DNA from: an uncultured Pseudomonas sp.
GTDB lineage: Bacteria; Pseudomonadota; Gammaproteobacteria; Pseudomonadales; Pseudomonadaceae
Length of the DNA: 64,000 bases
Assembly: GCF_946885955.1 (NCBI RefSeq)
Contig: NZ_CAMPHI010000010.1
Span: 73,274 to 137,273 of the forward strand
Reading direction: 5' to 3'
In this document: positions 28,653-37,298 of the stretch, piece after piece
Position numbering within the stretch: position 1 is the first letter of the stretch
Layout of the letters: every line of letters starts with the position of its first letter
Made by a program: the position numbers and the translations under genes
Notes under the pieces: model-generated
Databases searched by the model: none
Told to the model about the DNA's origin: nothing
What the model saw: only the letters and a program-made list of their open reading frames with translations

Positions 28653-30199
28653 GTCCGTTGCCGCAAGCTGCGCCACAGGGCGGCGAGCAATAGCGCGCTG
28701 GTCAATGCCCAGCCGATTGCCTGGCGGTTGCCCAGGCCTTCCTGCACCAATTGCGGAACGATGCCTGCGCCGATCAACAGCGCCAGCAAGATGACTTCCC
28801 GGCGCGGCGCGCGGACCGGCCGGGCCAGGTAAACCAGGGCTGGCAGCAACAGGGTGGCGCTGGGGAAACTGCGATAGCGTGCATCCACCACCAGCGCCAG
28901 CATCATCGCGGCGCCGGCGAAACCTGCGGCGAACAACCACCAGCCGGCCCGCGCCTCCAGCCAGATGAACAGCCGATTGCGCCAGCCGCGTCTGGCGCTC
29001 AGGGCCAGCAGCCCATGCCCGAGCACCAGGCCATTCAGAATCAGCAACGCCGCCGCCCATAGCCATTCGCCGGGGTAACGGCTGGTGGTCCAGGCCAGCT
29101 CGCCGGTTAAACCGATACAGGCCGTCCCGAGTGCGGCAATCAGTGGCATGCCCAGGGCATCACGCCTGGTTCGCGGCGCCCCGGCGACGGTCAACGCGGC
29201 GAGCCATATCAGCACGCAGCCGAGCAGCCAGAACCGCCACTGCGGCAGATTGGAAACGGCACCAGCGAGTATCGACTTGTCCCCGCGGTCGGCGTCGTAC
29301 AACCCCCAATAACCACCGGCCGCACCCTCGCTGACGCGCTTCCAGGGTTGGTCGAAGGCCTCGATCAGGTTGTAGCGCCAGCCATGCTGATTGGCCAGCT
29401 TGATGAAACCGCGCATGAACTTCGCCTGGTTGACCCGGCTCGGCAGCGCCGTCCGCCGTTGCCGGCCCTCGCTGGGCCAGCCGGTTTCACCGATAAGAAT
29501 GTCCTTGGGCGCGAACTGGCGACCGAACAACTCGCGCACCTCGCTCACCTTGGCCAGCGCCTGGTCGATGCCGGCGGGGTCGTCTTCCCAGTAAGGCAAC
29601 AGATGAATCGTCAGAAAATCCACCGCCGGTGCGACTTCCGGGTGCTTCAGCCAGAACTCCCAGACATCGGCATAGGTCACCGGCTGCTCGACGCGGCTTT
29701 TCACCTGCTCGATCAACGCGACCAGTTGTTGCGGCGTGACCTCCTTGCGCAGCAAGGACTCGTTGCCGACGATAACCGCCTCGACCACGTCCGGGTAGCG
29801 GTTCGCCGCGTCGATCAGCTCGTTGACCTCTACGGCCGTTGCCTGCGCGTCGCGGCTGACCCAGGCACCGAGCATCAGCTTCAAGCCGTGTTTGCGAGCG
29901 AGCGCCGGTAAGGCTTCGAGACCGCTGACCGAATAGGTGCGCAGGCAGGTGAAGGTTTTGCCGAGCAGGGTCAGGTCGGCATCCATTCGCGCTTCGCTGA
30001 TCCGCAGCGGCTGATCGAACGGCGATTGATGTTTGTCGAACGGGGTGTAAGACGCGCATTGCAGCTTCTGCTGCGGGCGCGCCGCATCCGCCAGTTGCAC
30101 CGGCCTGCCCAGCCCGTACCACAAGGCCGCCAGCCCGAGCAGGCCGACGCAACTGGCGAAGAGGTAAGCGAACAGTGGAAAGCGGGTGGTGGCGGTCAT
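28640..30199 (-). CDS. Membrane-bound GH17 beta-1,3-glucan glycosidase/transferase
   Basis: The 519-residue protein has an N-terminal anchor (~8-28), a glycoside hydrolase 17 domain (~45-320) and 6-7 C-terminal membrane segments. GH17 signs are LRTYSVSGL, acid/base E147 in VIVGNESLL and nucleophile E238 in LIGETGWPSEG. Pseudomonas and Azotobacter enzymes of this layout act as beta-glucan transglycosylases and are associated with cyclic or branched periplasmic glucan synthesis. No ndvB-like glucan synthase is next to it here. The domain call is firm; transfer versus hydrolysis is inferred. Confidence 0.85.
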   Translation of the reverse strand: MTATTRFPLFAYLFASCVGLLGLAALWYGLGRPVQLADAARPQQKLQCASYTPFDKHQSPFDQPLRISEARMDADLTLLGKTFTCLRTYSVSGLEALPALARKHGLKLMLGAWVSRDAQATAVEVNELIDAANRYPDVVEAVIVGNESLLRKEVTPQQLVALIEQVKSRVEQPVTYADVWEFWLKHPEVAPAVDFLTIHLLPYWEDDPAGIDQALAKVSEVRELFGRQFAPKDILIGETGWPSEGRQRRTALPSRVNQAKFMRGFIKLANQHGWRYNLIEAFDQPWKRVSEGAAGGYWGLYDADRGDKSILAGAVSNLPQWRFWLLGCVLIWLAALTVAGAPRTRRDALGMPLIAALGTACIGLTGELAWTTSRYPGEWLWAAALLILNGLVLGHGLLALSARRGWRNRLFIWLEARAGWWLFAAGFAGAAMMLALVVDARYRSFPSATLLLPALVYLARPVRAPRREVILLALLIGAGIVPQLVQEGLGNRQAIGWALTSALLLAALWRSLRQRTQSV

Positions 30200-30556
30200 A
30201 AGCGGGCGCGAGTCGATAATGGTTAGCCGCGCATCTTAGCGGATTTGCCACGCCCGTCTCGCCGCTATCGGCACAGTCTGACCAGTCGCAGCAGCCCGTA
30301 GGGTGATTCAAGCGTGGTGATGTAGCCAGGCCGGTCAAACTATCGAAATGCGCAAGATGGTCGATTTGCCACTCATCCTCCTTGCGCTCGGGAACATGGG
30401 TTTCGGCGGATGCCCGCTCCCTGAAATATGAGTAATCCCACTCCTTATCCGATACCGTGCTGCCTGTCTGTTCCGGTGCAGACTGTACTGATCTGTCACT
30501 ATTTTCGTGTTCTGCTCCTGGTTAGCATGAAGTCTCATCAGTCAGGAAAGACAACA
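30200..30556. other. Intergenic, no gene seen
   Basis: This stretch separates the divergent GH17 gene and ridA-like gene. Composition falls and becomes less coding-like toward 30556. AGGAAAG at 30544-30550 serves the downstream start. I see no RNA gene or convincing promoter hexamers. Confidence 0.5.
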
Positions 30557-31036
30557 ATGGATGCGTCAAGAGATGTTTTATTCGAGGCTTTGCTGAAAGA
30601 ACTCGGTATCGAGTTTGAAAAAGAATTCCGTCCGGGCGCAAATTATGCAGTCGCTGTTCGACATGGCTCGGAAATTCATATCAGCGGACAGCTCCCCAGG
30701 GTGAACGGGGTGCTGGCGGCGACCGGCCATGTCGGTCAAGAGGTCTCTTTGGAACAAGCCAGATTCGCCGCCAAAATTTCTGCCTTGCGTCTACTTGCCA
30801 TTTTGCGTCAGTCGTTGGGATGCCTGAGTCGCGTCAAACAAGTCCTGAGGCTGAACGTATACGTGCAAAGCGCGCCAGGCTTTACCCAGCAAAGTGAGGT
30901 CGCGGACGCGGCATCGGAAGTGCTGTACGCAGTCCTTGGCGAGGCTGGCACACATGCCAGAACTTCACTCGGTGTATTTCAATTGCCCAAGAATGGCGCA
31001 ATTGAGATCGACCTTGCCGCAGCGATCGATGCGTGA
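30557..31036 (+). CDS. RidA/YjgF-family protein (longer YjgF-like subgroup)
   Basis: The 159-residue product has the RidA-family core: GSEIHISGQLPRVNGVLAATG, VGQEVSLEQARFAAKISALR, VLRLNVYVQSAPGFTQQSEV and ARTSLGVFQLPKNGAIEIDL. RidA hydrolyses reactive enamine/imine intermediates released by PLP enzymes. The catalytic Arg is probably the one in HARTSLGVFQLP. This longer subgroup often has other or unknown substrates. An AGGAAAG six bases before ATG 30557 supports the start. It overlaps the decayed transporter that follows. Confidence 0.85.
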   Translation: MDASRDVLFEALLKELGIEFEKEFRPGANYAVAVRHGSEIHISGQLPRVNGVLAATGHVGQEVSLEQARFAAKISALRLLAILRQSLGCLSRVKQVLRLNVYVQSAPGFTQQSEVADAASEVLYAVLGEAGTHARTSLGVFQLPKNGAIEIDLAAAIDA

Positions 31037-31390
31037 AACAAAAAACGTGGGCGCAGCAGGAAAGCGCATTTCGCCGGGTTGTGCTGGTGGTGGCAACCCT
31101 GTCTGAGGCGAGCGCCTGCTTTTTGGTGCAGGGGCTCGGCGCCTTGGTTGGCTATTTGCAAAAAAGCGATGGATTTGAGTGCATTCGAGATCGGTTTACT
31201 GGTCTCGGCTGCGCAACTGGCTCCACTCGTCGGCCTGCTGGTGGCGGGCGAACTATTGGACCGGTTTGACGAGCGCCTGGTGGTCGCTGCAATAGCGTGC
31301 GCATCGTTTGCGTCCAGCTATCCTTGGTTGCTGGCCTGCCTCACGATGGGGTGTTGGCTGTTGGGGGGCAGGCTAGTCAGCTTATGTTGA
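31033..31390 (+). pseudogene. Decayed MFS transporter, frameshifted and truncated
   Basis: A GTG at 31033 overlaps the RidA-family stop and opens an MFS-like N-terminus (VVLVVATLSEASACFLVQGLG, ALVGYLQK). At the six-A run 31160-31165 the sense continues in the next frame as AMDLSAFEIGLLVSAAQLAP, then GELLDRFDERLVVAAIACAS, which includes the MFS loop-2 motif G..LDR. The second frame stops at 31390 after about four helices, where roughly twelve are expected. The gene is thus broken twice, by a one-base homopolymer gain and by loss of its 3' part. Confidence 0.85.
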
Positions 31391-31563
31391 TAGAGAAAAT
31401 TTCTAGATCTAATTGTTTTGATAGTTCATTCGACTAGAAAGGGCGAATGCGGTTGCGCGGGCTGCGACCGGCTTGCCAGAATGCGCCGCCCGGACTGATG
31501 TGAGCTGTCCGGCGAGTCGCGTCGGCTGAGCCCGCGCACCGATCTTCGAGTCATCCACTGGCG

Positions 31564-32721
31564 ATGGCTCATGCGGAACAGTCGATGGATCCCAAATCCC
31601 CCATGGCGAGCTACCGCTACGCCGTCGAGCAGCAAGGCTTCCAGGCCGATGCCGCGCAATGGCAGGCGGCGCAGGCGCTGGAAGATTGCCAACAGGCTCT
31701 GCACCGAGGCGTTACGCCTGTTGCCGGGGTTTACCTCTGGGGGCCGGTCGGACGCGGTAAAACCTGGTTGCTGGACCGCTTCTACCAGAGCCTCCAGGTA
31801 CCGGCGCGGCGTCAGCATTTCCATCATTTCATGCGTTGGGTGCATCGCCGCCTGTTCCAGCTGACGGGCACCGCCGAACCGTTGCGGGCCCTGGCCGCAG
31901 AACTCCGGCTGGAAGTGCGGGTGCTGTGCTTCGATGAGCTGTTCGTCAGCGATATCGGCGACGCGATTCTGGTCGGCGGCTTGTTGCGTCTGATCTTCGA
32001 GGCCGGCGTGGTGGTCGTCGCCACCTCCAACCAGCCGCCGGAACAACTCTATGTCGACGGCTTCAATCGCGAGCGCTTTCTGCCGGCGATCGAGGCGATA
32101 AACCGACACATGACGGTAATCGGTGTGGATGGCGGCCAGGACCACCGACTGCATCCCGGCGAACGGCACCAACGTTACTGGCACACCGGGGCCGGCGAGC
32201 CCAGCGCGCTGCCTGAGGTTTTTCGGCAGTTGAGTCTTGGCCAGCCGCTGTCTCATGAGCCGGTGATGATCGGCAGTCGTGCTGTTGCAGTGGTGCAGCG
32301 TAGCGCCAGGGTCATCTGGTGCCGCTTCGCCGAACTCTGCGAACAACCGATGTCGGCGCTGGATTTCATCGACCTGTGCGATCGCTACTCGGCCATCCTG
32401 CTCAGCGAAGTCCCCGGCTTGGGTGGTCGTCAGCGACCGGCCTATATTGCCCGCGGCACCGAAGATGGCGTCGAACGCGTGGTGGCCGGCGACCGCCAAC
32501 TGCCCGCCCTGGCCGCCCACGACGACAGCGTCAGACGCTTCATCGCCCTGGTGGACGAATGCTACGACCGTCGCGTGCCGCTCTACCTCGAGGCCGAGGT
32601 GCCCCTGGACGCGCTCTATACCGAGGGCTACCTGGCCTTCCCATTTCGCCGCACTCTGAGCCGTTTGCAGGAAATGCAGTTGCAGCGGTTTGCGGTTGAT
32701 TGGACTGCTGAACACGCGTAA
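31564..32721 (+). CDS. zapE: AFG1-family P-loop ATPase ZapE
   Basis: The 385-residue product matches AFG1/ZapE, an ATPase that binds FtsZ and affects division under stress in E. coli. Walker A is VYLWGPVGRGKTWLLDRF near residue 57. HFHHFMRWVHRRL and the Walker B LCFDELFVSDIGDA near 123 follow, then ATSNQPPEQLYVDGFNRERF. Start choice is uncertain: ATG 31564 lacks a clear ribosome site, and in-frame ATGs at codons 8 and 14 are possible. It is slightly longer than E. coli ZapE but shares the whole core. Confidence 0.9.
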   Translation: MAHAEQSMDPKSPMASYRYAVEQQGFQADAAQWQAAQALEDCQQALHRGVTPVAGVYLWGPVGRGKTWLLDRFYQSLQVPARRQHFHHFMRWVHRRLFQLTGTAEPLRALAAELRLEVRVLCFDELFVSDIGDAILVGGLLRLIFEAGVVVVATSNQPPEQLYVDGFNRERFLPAIEAINRHMTVIGVDGGQDHRLHPGERHQRYWHTGAGEPSALPEVFRQLSLGQPLSHEPVMIGSRAVAVVQRSARVIWCRFAELCEQPMSALDFIDLCDRYSAILLSEVPGLGGRQRPAYIARGTEDGVERVVAGDRQLPALAAHDDSVRRFIALVDECYDRRVPLYLEAEVPLDALYTEGYLAFPFRRTLSRLQEMQLQRFAVDWTAEHA

Positions 32722-32786
32722 GCAGTGGCCCGAACGGGGGAGCAAAGCGAAAAACCTGGGACGCAGTCACTGGCCTGCGGATACGA

Positions 32787-32812
32787 AAAGCCCTGGGGTT
32801 GACCAGGGCTTT
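32787..32812. terminator. Bidirectional intrinsic terminator between zapE and tatA
   Basis: AAAGCCCTGG and CCAGGGCTTT give ten perfect pairs around a six-base loop, with A-rich and T-rich flanks. It serves the convergent zapE and tatA-like genes. Confidence 0.85.
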
Positions 32813-32885
32813 CGAATTTGCCTCCGCGATCTGCAGCTGGACGCGCACTAGTGCAGGCAGGCGCTGAAAGCCGATGTCGAACCTT

Positions 32886-33113
32886 CTAGTCTTTTTTCGT
32901 CGGTTCTTCGAGCTTGTGCGCTTGAACGGTGATGGTCTGTCCTTGGTGTTCTTCGATGAGCGCCTTTTCATCGTTATCCATGGTTTTTCTGAAGCCCTTG
33001 ATCGCGTCGCCGAGGTCGGCGCCCAGGCCCTTGAGGCGCTTGGTGCCGAACAGCATCACCACGATCATCAGAACGATCAGGAGTTGCCAGATGCCAATGC
33101 CACCCAATCCCAT
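32886..33113 (-). CDS. Orphan TatA-type translocase subunit
   Basis: The 75-residue protein has the TatA/E layout. A short periplasmic start ([10 protein letters not shown]) and one membrane helix ([13 protein letters not shown]) are followed by the [14 protein letters not shown] hinge and amphipathic helix, with [10 protein letters not shown], and then an acidic/basic tail. TatA forms the pore that moves folded twin-arginine proteins. No tatB or tatC adjoins it, so it is an extra copy or a separated subunit; a Tat substrate (52212) exists in the window. ATG 33113 is the clear start. Confidence 0.85.
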   Translation of the reverse strand: MGLGGIGIWQLLIVLMIVVMLFGTKRLKGLGADLGDAIKGFRKTMDNDEKALIEEHQGQTITVQAHKLEEPTKKD

Positions 33114-33301
33114 GATGTGTACTCCGTAGTAAGTGGTTGGATGGCAGCGTGGGTGGCTGCCCCCTTTGATCCGGTCGTCTGCCGACCTTGCATCGTGACC
33201 GGCATCCCTGCCGGCGTTTATCGCTGTGGCCGGTTTATCCCGGGCCGCAGATCGGCTGAATGGCGGTTGCGCACGCAACGCCAGCACAACGCCATTCACA
33301 T

Positions 33302-34015
33302 TTATTTGCAGACGTAGAACTTGCGCACATAGACAGTGCTTTTCCAGGCGCATGGGGCATCTTTCGGCACGAATACCGTATCGCCGGTGGCGACCGTCAG
33401 ATCGCTGCCGTCAGCCGCCTGCAGAGTGACGCTGCCTTCGATCAGGTGCATTAGTTCGTGCATCTTGTGCGGCCGCGCTCGGCGGGTATAGGGCGTCGAG
33501 TCCCAGACACCGATGAGCAGCTTGCTCGCTTCTTCGGTAAAGGCAGTGTGCGAGCGGCATTGCGGCGTCGGGCTGAGCAGAATCGCTGCATCCGGTGCGT
33601 TGGAAGGCGCGAGCAGATCCAGGGGATCCAGCAGGGTAAGCCCGCTATTGCGCGCTTCGATGGTCTGGGTGTCGGCGCAGAATGCCCAACGGGAATTCGC
33701 TTGTGCCTCGAGCTGGAGCGGCGAGCCGCGGCCGATCACGGCGCTGGCGCCCGGGCCCAGTTCGAGCGTGCAACCCTGGCTCTGCAGGGTGAGGTGTCCG
33801 GCGTGGACCACGATCATCTCGGCATAGGGATATTCATCGATGCTGAAGCGCCCGCTGGCTTCGACCACGCCGGCAGCGATTTCGCCGGGGCTGGCATAGG
33901 CGGTTTTACGCTGCGCGCCGAACGGATCCTTGGGCCCCAAAGGGCCAGCGGTGAAGGTTGTCGAGACGGGGTTGTCATCGGCGCGTACCAACAGCACTGC
34001 GGTGGGTTCTGACAT
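33302..34015 (-). CDS. Two-cupin domain protein
   Basis: The 237-residue product contains two cupin barrels. The first is around residues 35-120 ([20 protein letters not shown]). The second, around 160-235, carries the metal-type motif [16 protein letters not shown] and [16 protein letters not shown]. The second barrel has His residues suitable for metal binding, while the first lacks them. The substrate is unknown; such bicupins often sit in amino-acid catabolism loci. It starts at ATG 34015 and follows the acetyltransferase gene by 50 bp on the same strand. Confidence 0.75.
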   Translation of the reverse strand: MSEPTAVLLVRADDNPVSTTFTAGPLGPKDPFGAQRKTAYASPGEIAAGVVEASGRFSIDEYPYAEMIVVHAGHLTLQSQGCTLELGPGASAVIGRGSPLQLEAQANSRWAFCADTQTIEARNSGLTLLDPLDLLAPSNAPDAAILLSPTPQCRSHTAFTEEASKLLIGVWDSTPYTRRARPHKMHELMHLIEGSVTLQAADGSDLTVATGDTVFVPKDAPCAWKSTVYVRKFYVCK

Positions 34016-34065
34016 CAAGGTTCTCCAGGTAGGAACAGGTATGGGGGGATCTGTCGTTGGCGGCA

Positions 34066-34923
34066 TCAGCCCATGGCCTGGGTCACCAGGGCGAATTGGC
34101 TGACGCCGCCGACAGCGTGTGGCGGCGTCCCGCGGGCCATTTGCGCGACGCTGTCGACCTGTTTCAGGCCCGCGTCCTCCAGCCAGGCGGACAGGCCGCT
34201 ATCAGCGGGAACGTCGATGCGCACGAAAGCTTCCGGCACCCGCGCCAACAACTCTGCGATCAAGTGTTTGGCCTGTTCGGAATTTTCCGCGATGACCGGG
34301 CCGATACAGCGGCCACGGCCGAACGGGCGAAGCATCGCGAAGCTGCGTAGCTGACCGTCGCGCTCGATACCGACCGAGTGTTCGACCACCTCGAACAGCT
34401 CATTGAGTACGGCTTCGCGGTCCAGACCGCTGCCGGCGTTGGCCAGTTCGAGTTGGCGAACCCGATCGTCTGCGGTCAAGGGCCGGCACTGTTCACCGGC
34501 TGGTAGGGCAGGGATATCGGCGGCTTGCGCCTGGCCCTGATACTGGTGGATCTGACCGAATTCGACGAAGCCTTGGCTGGCGTACAGTGGGACACCCGCC
34601 AGTGTGGCATTGAGTATGGCGGTGCGCGGCATGCAGGCTTCGAGCGCCAACTCCATCAGCTTGCGGCCAATGCCCTGGCCCTGATACTCGTCGCTGACGA
34701 TCACCAGGCCGATGGTGGCGTATGCACCTTGTGGGCAAGCGAACGAGGTGCCGATCAGACGGCCGTCGTCTTCCACCACGAAGCCCTCGGCAACGCGTTG
34801 CAGCATGGCCCAGTCTTCCAGGCGATGGGGCCACTTCAACTGCACGGATAAGGCATGGGCCGCTGCTACATCCTCGGCAGTCATGGTGCGATAAAGATAA
34901 GAGTGGCGTTGAGCGACGGACAT
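34066..34923 (-). CDS. GNAT acetyltransferase with second GNAT-like domain
   Basis: The 285-residue product has an N-terminal GNAT domain: GLVIVSDEYQGQGIGRKLME is motif A with the acetyl-CoA loop, then LNATLAGVPLYASQGFVEFG. A C-terminal half of GNAT-related fold follows (RCIGPVIAENSEQAKHLIAE, VRIDVPADSGLSAWLEDAGL). This two-part arrangement is a recognised acetyltransferase subfamily, of unknown substrate here. It probably forms an operon with the bicupin gene. A repeat-like regulatory region (35003-35117) lies upstream. Confidence 0.82.
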   Translation of the reverse strand: MSVAQRHSYLYRTMTAEDVAAAHALSVQLKWPHRLEDWAMLQRVAEGFVVEDDGRLIGTSFACPQGAYATIGLVIVSDEYQGQGIGRKLMELALEACMPRTAILNATLAGVPLYASQGFVEFGQIHQYQGQAQAADIPALPAGEQCRPLTADDRVRQLELANAGSGLDREAVLNELFEVVEHSVGIERDGQLRSFAMLRPFGRGRCIGPVIAENSEQAKHLIAELLARVPEAFVRIDVPADSGLSAWLEDAGLKQVDSVAQMARGTPPHAVGGVSQFALVTQAMG

Positions 34924-35002
34924 GACTGGACTCCGTTATTGGCTGAGCGCGCCGGCGAATTTTTACCGACAGATGGCTCTGTATCCCACCTGCGCCGCGG
35001 CC

Positions 35003-35117
35003 TGACAAGGGCTTGAGAGCAATTCGGCAGATTCCTCAAGCGCCAGTTCTCCAGGCCATATTTATGACCTGAACGCCATGCGCTAGCAGCAGTAAATGCT
35101 TTGCCGATTTTTTGCCG
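35003..35117. repeat. Shared upstream element, copy A
   Basis: This 115-bp stretch upstream of the 34923 start shares a left arm (CCTGACAAG, then GCAATTCGGCAGATT) with copy B (36802-36918). It also shares a right arm (GCAG.AAAT...GCCGATTTTT) with copy B and copy C (48081-48173) at almost identical spacing, while the middle differs. No gene lies in the 364-bp gap 34924-35287; besides this element it holds only the two oprD terminators. Confidence 0.6.
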
Positions 35118-35182
35118 TGGGCGGAGCTTCTGGAGCCATAAAGGTCATTCGCTCAGGGGGCGCGGCAGACGATATGCAACTG

Positions 35183-35209
35183 AAAAAAAGGCGCTCGGGT
35201 GGGCGCCTT
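35183..35209 (-). terminator. Second terminator downstream of oprD-type gene
   Basis: Read on the minus strand, AAGGCGC pairs with GCGCCTT and is followed by seven T. It is 80-105 bp past the porin stop and backs up the nearer terminator. Confidence 0.75.
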
Positions 35210-35241
35210 AAGGTCTGGGGAGCGCGGTAATGACCTTGAAG

Positions 35242-35277
35242 AAAAAGGCCCGGCCGGCCCACGATGAAAACCGGCCG
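35242..35277 (-). terminator. First terminator downstream of oprD-type gene
   Basis: On the minus strand CGGCCGG and CCGGCCG pair around a 13-base loop and lead into a T-rich run, directly after the porin stop codon. Confidence 0.7.
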
Positions 35278-35287
35278 AGAGTTGCCG

Positions 35288-36628
35288 TTACAGGATGCTC
35301 AGCGGGTACTCGATGATCAGGCGCACATCGTCGACATCGCTTTCGAAAGACGTGGAGCGATGGGTGGCCTGGCGCAGGCGCAAGGACAGGTCCTTGGCCG
35401 AGCCCGACTGAATCACGTATTTGGCTTCGAAATCGCGTTCCCAATGCTTCTCGTCGTCGACCCCTGCGCGGAAATAGGCACCCGTCGGATCGGCCTTGGT
35501 GAAATCGATCTGGTCGCCTTTGACGTAGCGCGTCATAAGGGTCAGGCCCGGCACACCGAAGCTGGACATATTGAGGTCATAGCGAATCTGCATGGAGCGC
35601 TCGTTGGGGCGGTTGAATTCGGCGTACTGCACCGAGTTTGCCAGCCAGATCGAGTCGACACCGATGAAGTCGAAGGTCTCGTCGCCATCGATCTTCTGGT
35701 AGGCCAGGCTGAGTTGGTGCGGGCCGAATGCGTAGGCGGCCTTGGCCGACCAACTGATGGTGTCCACCTCGCCGGCACGGGCCTCGCCCTCGTCGCTGGT
35801 CTTGTAGGCGACCAGGGTGAAGTTGAGCGATTGCTTGTCGGCCAGCGGGAGGGTGTAGGCGGCGCGGCCAAAGTACTGGTGCCAGAGTTCTTCGGCCTCG
35901 CTGGCGTAAGCCATCAGGCTGAGGTTGTCGCTGACCTTGTAGGAGCCACCGATGAAATTGACGCTGTCGGCTTCTACGCCCGCGTAGCTGGTGAATAGGC
36001 CGTCATCGGAGTTCGTCGAGTTTCTGCCGTTGTACGCGGTGAAGTGGCCGGCCTCGAGGAAAAGATCATCGAACTCTCTGCTCGACAGTTGGAAGCCGGT
36101 GGCGGTTTCTGGCAGCAGGCGGTTGTCGCCCATGGCGAATACCGGAGCCGTGGGGCGCTGTTCACCGTACTTCAGTTCGGTGGAGGAGAGGCGCATCTTC
36201 ACCGCGCCGCCGATCTCACCGAAGGCGTCCGGCACTTCAGCGTCGGCAGTCTGGTTGTTGCTGATCGGCAGCACGCCGTTGCCAACCCGGCCGCGACCGC
36301 TATCCAATTTGACCCCGCCGTAAGCGAAGGCATCGGCGCCGAAGCCGACCGTGCCCTGGGTGAAGCCGGAGGCGAAATTGAGCATGGCACCCTGTGCCCA
36401 CTCTTCACGATAACCATTGCGCTCGCTGGTCGGCTTGGCGCCGTTGCTGCCCTGGCTGTTGCTGCCGCCGTTACGGAAGTCGCGGTTCATGTAGAAGTTG
36501 CGGTTGAGCAGCTTCAGGCTGCTGTCTTCGACGAAGCCGTTGGCTTCCTCTTGCTGACCGGCTAAGGCCAGTTGTGAGGTCGCGGCGGCGATCGCCAACG
36601 CGAGACAGCTGTGTTTCACGATATTCAT
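35288..36628 (-). CDS. OprD-family outer-membrane porin
   Basis: The 446-residue product has a signal peptide cleaved near ALAGQQ and the OprD family start GFVEDSSLKLLNRNFYMNRD. It ends with a beta-strand (DVDDVRLIIEYPLSIL) in typical outer-membrane style, with alternating hydrophobic strands between. OprD proteins import basic amino acids, carboxylates or related small nutrients. Next to amino-acid catabolic genes, an amino-acid or amine substrate is plausible but not shown. Tandem terminators follow the gene. Confidence 0.93.
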   Translation of the reverse strand: MNIVKHSCLALAIAAATSQLALAGQQEEANGFVEDSSLKLLNRNFYMNRDFRNGGSNSQGSNGAKPTSERNGYREEWAQGAMLNFASGFTQGTVGFGADAFAYGGVKLDSGRGRVGNGVLPISNNQTADAEVPDAFGEIGGAVKMRLSSTELKYGEQRPTAPVFAMGDNRLLPETATGFQLSSREFDDLFLEAGHFTAYNGRNSTNSDDGLFTSYAGVEADSVNFIGGSYKVSDNLSLMAYASEAEELWHQYFGRAAYTLPLADKQSLNFTLVAYKTSDEGEARAGEVDTISWSAKAAYAFGPHQLSLAYQKIDGDETFDFIGVDSIWLANSVQYAEFNRPNERSMQIRYDLNMSSFGVPGLTLMTRYVKGDQIDFTKADPTGAYFRAGVDDEKHWERDFEAKYVIQSGSAKDLSLRLRQATHRSTSFESDVDDVRLIIEYPLSIL

Positions 36629-36801
36629 GGCTTACTCCATTGCTTTTTTATTAGTGTTCGTTGCCCATACGGCGGACAGTGCTCTTGCGGCAGCACAGGT
36701 GAATCGCTCCGGGTAAAGCACATGAGAACGGGGGCTTTTCGGTCACCTCGTCATGCTTGCAGCCCCCGGAGCGCGGAGGCTGTATCGCAGCTGCGGTTAC
36801 C

Positions 36802-36918
36802 CCTGACAAGAGGCGCCAGGCAATTCGGCAGATTGCATAAACGACGGCTCGACAGACCGCAGCTACTGCTCAAATGAGGGGGGAGGTCGGCAGCAAATAT
36901 CGGCTGATTTTTCTCGAA
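36802..36918. repeat. Shared upstream element, copy B
   Basis: This segment lies about 175 bp upstream of the porin start. It shares its left arm with copy A. It shares the core CAGACCGCAGCTACTGCTCA plus AATGAGG and the right arm GGTCGGCAGCAAATAT with copy C at 48081-48173, where identity is nearly complete over some 65 bp. Confidence 0.7.
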
Positions 36919-36943
36919 TTTGGGGGCCTGGCAGCGCAGCTCG

Positions 36944-37050
36944 CGTAACCCACCAGGCGATCTCCCTGCGTTGCGCCGATGGTGGGTTACGGCGCAACGG
37001 ATATCGCTGGTTCATTGCTATCGGCAGGCTGCGCCTAACCCACCCGGGGA
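36944..37050. repeat. GTAACCCACC-type dispersed repeat
   Basis: CGTAACCCACCAGGCGAT, then CGCCGATGGTGGGTTACG, forms a long imperfect inverted repeat. It closely resembles the internal part of the units at 47644-48038. The rest of the 670-bp gap 36629-37298 holds copy B and no supported gene. Confidence 0.7.
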
Positions 37051-37255
37051 TCGCAGCAGATGGGTGAGACCACGATTACCGACACATGATGGCTGACGCG
37101 ACACGAGTGTCTTGACACGCAGAGCCCGTTGCGTTTCGTGGCAGGGGGCGGGCGGCGCTCCGCTTTAGCCGCAATGTTGTCATCCGGTCGCTCGTGCTAA
37201 TCGTCGACTTTCTGCGAGTGGTGCTTTGTTCAATAGCTGAATTTTGCACGCGAGG

Positions 37256-37280
37256 AAAAGGCGGGAGCGAGGCTCCCGCC
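37256..37280 (-). terminator. Intrinsic terminator of the 37299-38624 gene
   Basis: GGCGGGAGC and GCTCCCGCC form nine perfect pairs with a three-base loop. On the minus strand it is followed by TTTT and lies just past the oxidoreductase stop. Confidence 0.85.
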
Positions 37281-37298
37281 AAACAGCGAGGGAGACGG

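Noticed and set aside
36929..36945. Sigma-54 promoter in copy B (and the matching place in copy C near 48181)
   Set aside because: TGGCA and a GC pair are present but one base too far apart for a -24/-12 promoter.
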